From Clostridia bacterium (lineage in GTDB: Bacteria > Bacillota_A > Clostridia > Christensenellales > Borkfalkiaceae): a stretch of DNA of 18,844 bases. The notes below the pieces were generated by a model. The model was not told where the DNA came from. It saw only the letters and a list, made by a program, of their open reading frames with translations, and searched no databases. Each line of letters begins with the position of its first letter. Within the stretch, counting starts at the first letter, position 1. This document shows positions 5,368 to 12,106 of this stretch, piece after piece. The position numbers and the translations under genes were made by a program. The stretch covers positions 1 through 18,844 of the forward strand of contig JAFTQY010000057.1 of the NCBI GenBank assembly GCA_017462505.1, given 5' to 3'.

Positions 5368-6075
5368 ATGCAAAACGATACCCACGCTACTTTTGAAAAT
5401 ATCCCTGCTTTGCAGGCGGAATTAAAATCGCTCGCGCTGGATTTGGGCGCGGACATCGTCGGATTTTGCGATTTGGTGCAATCCCCTGTCGCCGCCCTGC
5501 CACAGCTTCGTTACGCTATGTCCGTGGGGGTAAAGCTTTCGGACGGCGTTTTGAAAACGATTGAAAACGCCCCGTCCTTTGTGTATTTTCAGCATTACCG
5601 CACGGCAAACAGCCTGCTGGATACGATCGCTTTTCGCTTGGCGCGCAAAATCGAAGATCTTGGCGGCGAGAGCTTGCCGATCGCGGCAAGCCAAAGCCTC
5701 GGCAAAAACAACCCCTATCGCGGCGTATACCCGCACAAAACGGCGGCTGTCCTTTCGGGGCTTGGGTTCGTGGGCAAGAGCGGTCTGTTTTTATCCGAAA
5801 AATACGGCAGCAAGGTCCGCCTTGCGACGGTGCTTTGTTCCCTGCCCTTGACGGCGGAATTGCCCGTTATCGAAAACGGCTGCGGTGAATGTACGGCTTG
5901 CCAAAAGGCATGTCCTGCGGGCGCGATCTTCGGGGAAAAACCGACGACGGACGGCAATCGGAATTTCGACGCGGAAAAATGCTCGCGGTATATGAAAGAA
6001 CATTTTCAAGACGTAGGCAGGGGCAGCGTTTGCGGCGTATGTATCAAGGTCTGCCCAAAAAACAGATTGCAATAA
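5368..6075 (+). CDS. Short QueG-like protein with two 4Fe-4S clusters
   Basis: 235 residues from the ATG at 5368, which has AAGGA at a good distance; an upstream in-frame ATG at 5296 lies before the -10 and is not used here. Two ferredoxin-type cluster motifs are visible: C172-x2-C175-x2-C178-x3-C182-P and C222-x2-C225-x3-C229-P, as in epoxyqueuosine reductase and reductive dehalogenase-like proteins. Before them, GLGFVGKSGLFLSEKYGSKV (131-150) matches the G-x-x-G-K-x-G-L segment of QueG. It is much shorter than QueG itself (about 350-380 residues), so it is probably not the queuosine enzyme. It is more likely one of the short 'double-cluster' redox proteins common in Clostridia, with unknown partner. 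A strong terminator follows. Confidence 0.85.
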   Translation: MQNDTHATFENIPALQAELKSLALDLGADIVGFCDLVQSPVAALPQLRYAMSVGVKLSDGVLKTIENAPSFVYFQHYRTANSLLDTIAFRLARKIEDLGGESLPIAASQSLGKNNPYRGVYPHKTAAVLSGLGFVGKSGLFLSEKYGSKVRLATVLCSLPLTAELPVIENGCGECTACQKACPAGAIFGEKPTTDGNRNFDAEKCSRYMKEHFQDVGRGSVCGVCIKVCPKNRLQ

Positions 6076-6099
6076 CAACGAAAAATAGCAAAAAATCAT

Positions 6100-6125
6100 C
6101 CACCCGAATATCGGGTGGTTTTTAT
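6100..6125 (+). terminator. Intrinsic terminator of the QueG-like gene
   Basis: An 8 bp stem CCACCCGA/TCGGGTGG (6100-6107 with 6111-6118) with a 3-nt loop is followed by TTTTTATTTTT. It starts 25 bases after the stop codon. Confidence 0.9.
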
Positions 6126-6144
6126 TTTTCGGGCATAGCCTTTT

Positions 6145-6290
6145 TCATACCGCTCAGTTTGCTATTCGGCAAGCCGTAGTCAAGCGTATCTCTTTATAAA
6201 TTCCCCCGCACTTCTTCACTTTTCACTCTTACTTATTACTTTTTTGAGATACACTCCACGCGGTCGTTCCACTCCCTTGGTCGGTATGAC
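6145..6290. repeat. REPIN-like inverted doublet in the 6076-6365 intergenic region
   Basis: Two related units face each other. The left unit (6145-6192) begins TCATACCG and ends GTATCTC; the right unit (6246-6290) begins GAGATAC and ends CGGTATGAC. Each is thus a 'GTCATACCG ... GTATCTC' unit, the right one on the minus strand. The 53-base spacer (6193-6245) is AT-rich and pyrimidine-biased. The GTCAT...ATCTC pattern resembles the widespread short intergenic REP-type repeats known from many bacterial genomes, and two inverted units make a REPIN-like doublet. No transposase is nearby. I see no gene in 6076-6365. Confidence 0.65.
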
Positions 6291-6319
6291 TTTTCCGGTC
6301 AGTGGTTTTTCTTTACATC

Positions 6320-6358
6320 AAAAAACGGCGTGGATAGGATATGTCCCCCGCCGTTTTT
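6320..6358 (-). terminator. Terminator of the DUF2357 gene; member of a repeated hairpin family
   Basis: A 10 bp stem (AAAAACGGCG/CGCCGTTTTT, 6321-6330 with 6349-6358) has Ts on both sides, suited to terminate the minus-strand gene ending at 6366. The whole 39 bases, loop included, match 9646-9684 at 35 of 39 positions, so this is a repeated cassette and not only a hairpin. Confidence 0.85.
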
Positions 6359-6365
6359 ATTTTTA

Positions 6366-7778
6366 TCAATGCCGTATGCGCTTTACCCAGACCTTTTCTT
6401 CCTCGCCGTCTTGCACCAGCGACCACGTACTGCCGCAATGGATACAGGAAAGCACGCTTTCGCCCGTGTCCACGCACTTTGTGCCGCAGACGGGGCAACG
6501 CTTGCCGAAAATTTTATGCGCGCCAACGAGCTGCATAGTCAGCGACCGCACGAAATCTTCCACCGCACGACAGCCGAAATCCCCCTTGTTGGCAAAGTTG
6601 ATGACGCCGTCGTAGCCCATCGGTTTTCTGGAATACACGGCAAGGTATGCGTCGTCGTAGCCTTGCGCCAGCTTTTCCTTGCGGTAATTTTCCGCCAAAA
6701 CGCCGCTACGTTCCGCCTCGCAATCGGAAATTTTAATCATCACCCGCGACGTGTATCTTCTTCCCGCGTCCTGCGCGTTTTCTTCTCCGCTCGCACCGCG
6801 CATAGTCGTCGTGAGCTGTATTTCCTGCTTGTTCAGAGCGCTTACCTCGATGGTGAAATTGTCCTTTTGCAGGTTTACCTTTTTACAGCTGCGCCCGCCG
6901 TCCGAAAACCGCCCGATGGTAGGTTTCCCCACGATACGGTAACCGTTGCAGTAGGTCGCGTACAGCAACCGCAAAATACCGTTATCAAACAGCGTGTTTT
7001 CCAAGCGCTTGTTATGCCCGCTCATTGCGCAAAAGCGTTGATAGAACAGATAACATTCCCGATAGGCGTGGTTTTTCGTTAAAATATTCGTCGGCTGTAT
7101 CGCACCCGATAAGGGCTTGCCCCGACACTCTCTGTACAGCGTGCTGTTTTTGAACCTTATCGCCCTTTTTAAGAGCGTTTCCACACGGTCGTACACTTCG
7201 ACAACAGGATTTCCACCCTCCGCCAACACACGTTTATCGTCGGCGTTTTGCACCGAATGTCCCTGTTCGTCCGACATACGGAGCGCGCCCGCCTCCGTCA
7301 ATCTCGACCCAAAATACGCACGCAAATTGCCCAAGGAATCGGCAAGCTCTGTCAGCGTACCCGAAAGATACCGAATGATCTCGTCAATGAGCATTTTGAT
7401 AAAACGGTTTTCGTAAATGGCGTACTCGTCCTCAAACATGGTCATATACACCGATTCTGGGCGCGGGCCTCTGTCCGAGCCTTTCCAAAGCCGCGGCTCT
7501 TTCAGCGTCCACGCAAAGCCCTCCGAATCCAAACGGCTCGCCGCCTGAACCTTTACGATATTTTTCACGTATTTTACGTGCAGATGCTCGTTGCCCAAAA
7601 TGCGTTGAATGAAACCGATCGCTTTTTCAAAATCCGCAAGCCACGAAAGGTCGTCGGCAATATTCAGTTTTCCGTTATCCGCGTCCGCAAACAGCCGCCC
7701 GATCTCCACCGTTTCTCCGTAATCGTCGTCCAGCCGCTGCGAAAATTCCGCAAGATATTTTACAACGCTTTTTTCCAT
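6366..7778 (-). CDS. DUF2357/McrC-like protein with C-terminal zinc ribbon
   Basis: 470 residues. The N-terminal half has the pattern of DUF2357, the N-terminal domain of McrC-type partners of McrB ATPases; the key stretch is FEDEYAIYENRFIKMLIDEI at 115-134, where Y-E-N-R-F is the family signature. In McrC a PD-(D/E)XK nuclease follows. Here I see only a possible remnant (FTIEVSALNK), no clear D...E-x-K set, and instead a C-terminal zinc ribbon C428-x2-C431-x13-C445-x2-C448. The ribosome site GGAAAGAG precedes the ATG. The gene starts 23 bp after the McrB-like ATPase gene and is surely co-transcribed with it. It probably forms a complex with that membrane-anchored ATPase; defence against foreign DNA or RNA is likely by analogy, but not shown. 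Confidence 0.8.
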   Translation of the reverse strand: MEKSVVKYLAEFSQRLDDDYGETVEIGRLFADADNGKLNIADDLSWLADFEKAIGFIQRILGNEHLHVKYVKNIVKVQAASRLDSEGFAWTLKEPRLWKGSDRGPRPESVYMTMFEDEYAIYENRFIKMLIDEIIRYLSGTLTELADSLGNLRAYFGSRLTEAGALRMSDEQGHSVQNADDKRVLAEGGNPVVEVYDRVETLLKRAIRFKNSTLYRECRGKPLSGAIQPTNILTKNHAYRECYLFYQRFCAMSGHNKRLENTLFDNGILRLLYATYCNGYRIVGKPTIGRFSDGGRSCKKVNLQKDNFTIEVSALNKQEIQLTTTMRGASGEENAQDAGRRYTSRVMIKISDCEAERSGVLAENYRKEKLAQGYDDAYLAVYSRKPMGYDGVINFANKGDFGCRAVEDFVRSLTMQLVGAHKIFGKRCPVCGTKCVDTGESVLSCIHCGSTWSLVQDGEEEKVWVKRIRH

Positions 7779-7801
7779 ATACTCTTTCCGTTTTTACCGC
7801 C

Positions 7802-9496
7802 TTACGTCAGCTTTTTGATCAAACGGCGAACCGTTCTTTCCGTTTCCGCCAAAGCGCCCGCGCCGTAAAGCTGCTCAATTTTGTTTTGCAACCGCACAAG
7901 CCCCTCGCGAATATAATCCTCAAATCTGCCGTCCAGCTTGTGCAATACCTTGCGGCAGAACATAATATCGATCGCCTCTTCTTTCGTGCCGCCAAGGGCT
8001 ACGTATACGGGCACAAAGCTCATAATCTGGTTCATGATACGGTTACCGAAGCGAATTTCAAACAGCTCGTAAACGAATTCTGCCAGCTCGTCGAATTTGA
8101 TGATATCCGCCTCCGTTAAGGCATACGCTTTGGTCGCTCTTGCCGTTTGGAAAAGCTCCGAAAGCTGGGTCGGCGCGAGCGTGATCGGCTCGGACGACGC
8201 CGTCGTGTAGACCTTGGTATTTCTGTCGTTAAATTCCAACACCACCGCTCTGTCGTATACCTTATCGGTGATGGTAAAGGTGGAATCGTCCTTGTTCGCC
8301 GTGCCGATAAACCACGTATTGACGGGCACGACCACCGCGCCGTTGTCCAGTTTTTTCGGCGCGTCCTCTTCTTTTATCGCGGGCATGATCGTCACCTTCC
8401 AATCCTCTGCGGGATATTCCATGACGGACAGGAAGTCCGCAAAATAATATTCCACACGGGACAGGTTCATTTCGTCCAACACCATGATATTGAATTGCTG
8501 GGGCATATACGACGCCTCGTACAGGCGTTTGAGGAAGTTCGTTTCCTTGAACACATAGCTGAAATCGTTATAAAAGCCCAAAACGTCGGTACGGTCGCGC
8601 CAGGTCGATTGTACGGGCGCAAAGAAAGCTTTACTGCCGACGTATTCCGAGAAATATCTAGGGAGCGAGGATTTACCCGTGCCGCTCAACCCCTCTAAAA
8701 TGATCAGGCGCGAGGTCGCCATGCCCGCAATAAAAGAACGGAGCATTTTTAAATCGTAATACAGCTCGCACCGTTCGGACAAAAAGGCTTGGAAACCCTC
8801 CGCGATCTGCGGCAGGGTATAGCTCGTTTCTTCCGCTTTTGCATTTTTTCCGCCCACCTTTGCATATTTTTCGTCGATCGCTTTCAACCCAGGGAAAATT
8901 TCGCCCGAGCTTTCGTTAAACGCCGCCCCGCCGCCGCTCACAGCAACGCCGCCTGCGCCGCCCACGCCCCCGACCGAGGTCGTTTTGACGTTCGGCTTAA
9001 ACGCACGCGAGAGGATCTCGATCAAGATATAAATAAGGAAAAGGAAAACCGCGATACAAGCGAGGGCAACGAGGAAATAGAGGCAGGTCAAAAACAACTG
9101 CCAAGTTTTTGCGCCTCTTACCACGCAAAGTCCGATCGCCAATATCCAGCCGAACGCGAAAACCGCCACGCAGGTAGACCATAACATGACCTTACAATGC
9201 TTCGGCGAGTGCTTTTTTTCCAAAAACGCGTAGATCTTTTTACTAAGCGCCAACAACGTAACGGGCGCAACCGTTGCCGCATAGCACAGTAAAAACGCCA
9301 CAAATACCGTCGTGCTGACGTTGATACGCTTGATTTTGAGCATGGAGATAATTCTAACCAAAAAATTATTTTCCATTCCCTTAAAAAGCGCGTTTCCGTC
9401 GTCGATCATCACCACGCCGATCATACCCAAAATACTGAGCAGCAACATGCCGCCGACGGCAACGAATACCGAGTCTTTCTTCTTAAACAACTTCAT
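7802..9496 (-). CDS. Membrane-anchored McrB-like AAA+ ATPase
   Basis: 564 residues. Four predicted membrane helices come first (about 11-31, 61-84, 103-126 and 133-162), then a glycine-rich linker (176-190) and an AAA+ domain of the McrB/MoxR-like group. Walker A is GLSGTGKSS (269-277). VQSTWRDRTDVLGF (295-308) is the McrB-type segment after it. Walker B is MVLDEMN (338-344), followed by LSRVEYYFADFLS. Sensor 1 is GTANKDD (398-404), with R416 as a candidate arginine finger in DKVYDRA. Classical McrB has a GTP-specific MNTAD motif, replaced here by ANKDD, so the nucleotide may be ATP. GAGGT precedes the ATG and a perfect promoter lies at 9570-9598. The ATPase domain is presumably cytoplasmic and works with the DUF2357 protein. 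Confidence 0.88.
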   Translation of the reverse strand: MKLFKKKDSVFVAVGGMLLLSILGMIGVVMIDDGNALFKGMENNFLVRIISMLKIKRINVSTTVFVAFLLCYAATVAPVTLLALSKKIYAFLEKKHSPKHCKVMLWSTCVAVFAFGWILAIGLCVVRGAKTWQLFLTCLYFLVALACIAVFLFLIYILIEILSRAFKPNVKTTSVGGVGGAGGVAVSGGGAAFNESSGEIFPGLKAIDEKYAKVGGKNAKAEETSYTLPQIAEGFQAFLSERCELYYDLKMLRSFIAGMATSRLIILEGLSGTGKSSLPRYFSEYVGSKAFFAPVQSTWRDRTDVLGFYNDFSYVFKETNFLKRLYEASYMPQQFNIMVLDEMNLSRVEYYFADFLSVMEYPAEDWKVTIMPAIKEEDAPKKLDNGAVVVPVNTWFIGTANKDDSTFTITDKVYDRAVVLEFNDRNTKVYTTASSEPITLAPTQLSELFQTARATKAYALTEADIIKFDELAEFVYELFEIRFGNRIMNQIMSFVPVYVALGGTKEEAIDIMFCRKVLHKLDGRFEDYIREGLVRLQNKIEQLYGAGALAETERTVRRLIKKLT

Positions 9497-9569
9497 TCTT
9501 TACCTCTTTCACTATGTAAATTTAACGCAAAACGCCGTATTTTCCGCACTTTTCGCGTTTTATTTTTGT

Positions 9570-9598
9570 ATTATATCATCAACTTTTTTTTATGTCAA
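9570..9598 (-). promoter_or_regulatory. Consensus promoter of the McrB-like/DUF2357 operon
   Basis: On the minus strand, TTGACA (9593-9598) and TATAAT (9570-9575) are separated by exactly 17 bases. The start near 9563 gives a leader of about 67 nt. The match suggests strong constitutive expression unless an unseen repressor acts. Confidence 0.88.
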
Positions 9599-9645
9599 TA
9601 AGGAAAAACAAAATTTTTCCAAATTTTCAAAAATTTTTTTACACA

Positions 9646-9684
9646 AAAAAACGGCTTGGATACGATACGTACCCCGCCGTTTTT
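9646..9684 (-). terminator. Terminator of the metallophosphoesterase gene; second copy of the hairpin family
   Basis: A 9 bp stem (AAAAACGGC/GCCGTTTTT, 9647-9655 with 9676-9684) contains a smaller TACG/CGTA hairpin inside the 20-nt loop. On the minus strand it ends in Ts. It matches 6320-6358 at 35 of 39 positions. Confidence 0.85.
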
Positions 9685-9741
9685 GTTTTTTCCGTTCAAG
9701 CAACGGGATACCTCTACCCCAAACCGTTCCTCTTACAGCTT

Positions 9742-11856
9742 TTAGCTAACCGCGATATTCTTCACGTACGCGCTATTGTTGCCCGCAACGAAATAAATAC
9801 CAAATTCCGTGCACACGTCAGCGAAAGCAGAAATATCGATAACGATCGTTTGCCACTCGCCAATCGTAATTTTACGTTCGCCACTATAACTTGCGTCAAA
9901 CCAAAGATACCCGCCGTCCACACCGGGCAGAGCGTCCTCTGTTTGATTAGGTTTTACGCGGATTGCAAATTCCTGCGTTGCGTTGCCTTCCGTGCTCGTT
10001 GCTTCTTCGGGCACTAAAATATCAAACGAGACCGTCGTTTTTCCTTTTAACAAATTCACGTTGATATAAATTCTATTATAAGACGTTCCCGAAACGATAT
10101 AATAAGCGTTCGTATTTTCGTCGTACGCAACCGCCTCCATACTGCCGAACGACGAACCGTTGTCGCTCTGCGCGGTAATATCCGTGCCGTATTGCAGACC
10201 GTCCACGACGATTGCGGGCTGCGTAGGCGTTTCAGACGAGCCGCCGTTTTCCGTCGAATCGCCGCCCGTCGAGCCGCTTTCGCCTTCCGCGTCGAACGGA
10301 TCGCCAAAGTACACGATATACCCCGTGCCGATCGAACCGTCCTCGCCTGAAACGGGAATAACCGTACCGCCCATGAGCGGCGTGCCTGTAACACCCTCCT
10401 CCTGAACGTTCTTGATTTCACGGTTAGAAGTCAATACGTTGTATCTGTCGTATTGCGAAGTTTTTTGACCGTACTGGAAACGCACGCCGTCGTATACGAT
10501 GCTGGCGCTGTTACAATGCTCGTGCCCGACGAAAATCGAATCCACGCCCAATTCCTTCATCTTCTTGAATATGGGGTTATTGCCGCCGTCCCAGCCTCCT
10601 TTTATGTTGCAAGCCAAATAACCAAAGTCTGTTTCGTCTGCCGTTTCCAGCGTATCGAGATTTAAAGGATCGCGCAGCTCGGAATACGAGCCGTCTTTCA
10701 CCACGCCGTTGTACTCTTCGTATTTTTGGAAAGCTTTCGTGAATACCACCTGTTGGATATGGTATGCAAACGAGATCTTCACGTCCGCGTCCACCGCGTG
10801 GATCGCATTGATCTGATCGGTATACCACATAACTTGATCTGCCGCAAAGCCCTCGCTCGTCCGCACCTCGTTCGTGCCGAGCGCAGGCGTTGTTTGCACG
10901 CCGTTACTGTCGCACATAGGTTTGGTACAACCGTTGGAGTCCATCATATAGAACACGCGGAGCAGCTCGCCGTCCTGTTCCAAGCCCACCGAATAGTTGC
11001 CGTTGCCCGTCAAATCGCCCTGTTTAAACAGGCAGTTTTCCGCCGCCTCTAACTGCGCGCATTGCCAGTCCACGCCCATCAAGCTCTCGTTGTCGTGGTT
11101 GCCGAACACGGGCGCCCAAGGCGTATCCAGCGTTTCCATAAAGTTAATCAAGCCTTTCAAAATCGTGCCGTAGGGGTCAAATTTCCCGTAGACGATATCC
11201 CCCGTCAAAATAATCAAATCGGGGTTCGTTCTTTGTACCGCGTCACGAACGTAACGGTAGCATAACGTTTCAACGTCGCCGTAGTCCATAATCTGCGTAT
11301 CCGAGATATGCAACACGACAGGGTCTTTCCCGCTTTCGATCGGCAAGACGAAATCCACCAGATCCTCGTTGGTGAGATATTCGCCGCAGTCGCAATAGTA
11401 CGCCATGCCGTGTTCGCCGTCCGAAAGTTCGCCGTAGCTGTGATCTTTCGGGTTGCCGAACGGTATCTTGCACACGGTGCAAATCGCTTGCTCTGCGCAC
11501 ACGGTTGCCTCGCCCGAATGGCTGCCGTATTGCACCAGTTTATTACAGTCGCATTTTAACCAATGCCCCGTACTGTTCGTGATCCAGTCGCCTTCCGTGA
11601 TACAGGTATGTACCGATTCCGAGCTTTCGTCGCTCTCTTCCAAAGAACTCTCTTCGCTTTCCGATACGATCTCCGAAGATATTTCCGAAGAAATATCCAA
11701 CGAGCTTTCTTCGCTGTCGGGAACAGAACTGCTTTGCTCTTGCGAGCTGCTATTGCCGCCCTGATCGCCATTGTTTCCGCCGCCGCAGGCAAACGCAAAG
11801 GACAACGTACAACCCAGCGTCAGCGCCGCCAAGAGGATTTTTTTCATTTTTCCCAT
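9742..11856 (-). CDS. Lipoprotein metallophosphoesterase with C-terminal beta-sandwich
   Basis: 704 residues. The signal peptide ends at a lipobox-like site (FAFAC, C24), so the protein is anchored outside the cell. Residues 30-85 are a Ser/Glu linker. Residues 84-160 hold Cys- and His-rich repeats (GHWLKCDCNK, CTVCKIPFG, YYCDCGEY), the short H-W-x-x-C-x-C type of extracellular repeat. The calcineurin-like phosphoesterase domain follows: D186-T-Q188, LTGDIVYG (217-224), FGNHD (251-255), AYH366 and GHEH (444-447). The first motif is D-x-Q where D-x-H is usual. A Ser/Gly-rich linker then leads to a C-terminal strand-rich domain (about 550-704), possibly carbohydrate- or wall-binding. AAGGAG 7 bases before the first ATG supports this start over the ATG three codons later. 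The substrate is unknown. Confidence 0.88.
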   Translation of the reverse strand: MGKMKKILLAALTLGCTLSFAFACGGGNNGDQGGNSSSQEQSSSVPDSEESSLDISSEISSEIVSESEESSLEESDESSESVHTCITEGDWITNSTGHWLKCDCNKLVQYGSHSGEATVCAEQAICTVCKIPFGNPKDHSYGELSDGEHGMAYYCDCGEYLTNEDLVDFVLPIESGKDPVVLHISDTQIMDYGDVETLCYRYVRDAVQRTNPDLIILTGDIVYGKFDPYGTILKGLINFMETLDTPWAPVFGNHDNESLMGVDWQCAQLEAAENCLFKQGDLTGNGNYSVGLEQDGELLRVFYMMDSNGCTKPMCDSNGVQTTPALGTNEVRTSEGFAADQVMWYTDQINAIHAVDADVKISFAYHIQQVVFTKAFQKYEEYNGVVKDGSYSELRDPLNLDTLETADETDFGYLACNIKGGWDGGNNPIFKKMKELGVDSIFVGHEHCNSASIVYDGVRFQYGQKTSQYDRYNVLTSNREIKNVQEEGVTGTPLMGGTVIPVSGEDGSIGTGYIVYFGDPFDAEGESGSTGGDSTENGGSSETPTQPAIVVDGLQYGTDITAQSDNGSSFGSMEAVAYDENTNAYYIVSGTSYNRIYINVNLLKGKTTVSFDILVPEEATSTEGNATQEFAIRVKPNQTEDALPGVDGGYLWFDASYSGERKITIGEWQTIVIDISAFADVCTEFGIYFVAGNNSAYVKNIAVS

Positions 11857-11888
11857 ACTTTTTCTCCTTGAAAAATATTATTACATTG

Positions 11889-11917
11889 ATTATACCACGA
11901 AACTGCAAAGGCCGCAA
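11889..11917 (-). promoter_or_regulatory. Promoter of the metallophosphoesterase gene
   Basis: On the minus strand, TTGCGG (11912-11917) and TATAAT (11889-11894) are separated by 17 bases. The start near 11882 gives a leader of about 26 nt. Confidence 0.65.
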
Positions 11918-12033
11918 GCCCTGTGCGGTTGTTTTTTTCTATAACCGTTACGTGTATTCGCTTCCTGTCGCGCGGTAATATTATATCACAAAAACGTTCC
12001 CCCGTCATTGCTTATAAATTGCAAAAATATGCT

Positions 12034-12072
12034 AAAAAATTGCAGGGCTTCCTTTTGGGAAGCCCTGCAATT
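12034..12072 (-). terminator. Intrinsic terminator of the GH31 gene
   Basis: A perfect 15 bp stem (12038-12052 with 12058-12072) with a 5-nt loop is followed by a T-run on the minus strand (12039-12034). It begins 35 bases past the GH31 stop. Confidence 0.9.
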
Positions 12073-12106
12073 CCTTGTCTTTATAGGCATTGTCTATTTC
12101 CGTTCT

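Noticed and set aside
6330..7082. A 250-codon plus-strand open frame opposite the DUF2357 gene
   Set aside because: It begins inside the terminator repeat and overlaps the real gene antisense; no ribosome site.
11912..11938. A plus-strand hairpin CCGCA/TGCGG followed by TTGTTTTTTT, resembling a terminator
   Set aside because: No plus-strand gene precedes it, the stem is only 5 bp, and it coincides with the -35 region of the minus-strand promoter; probably chance.
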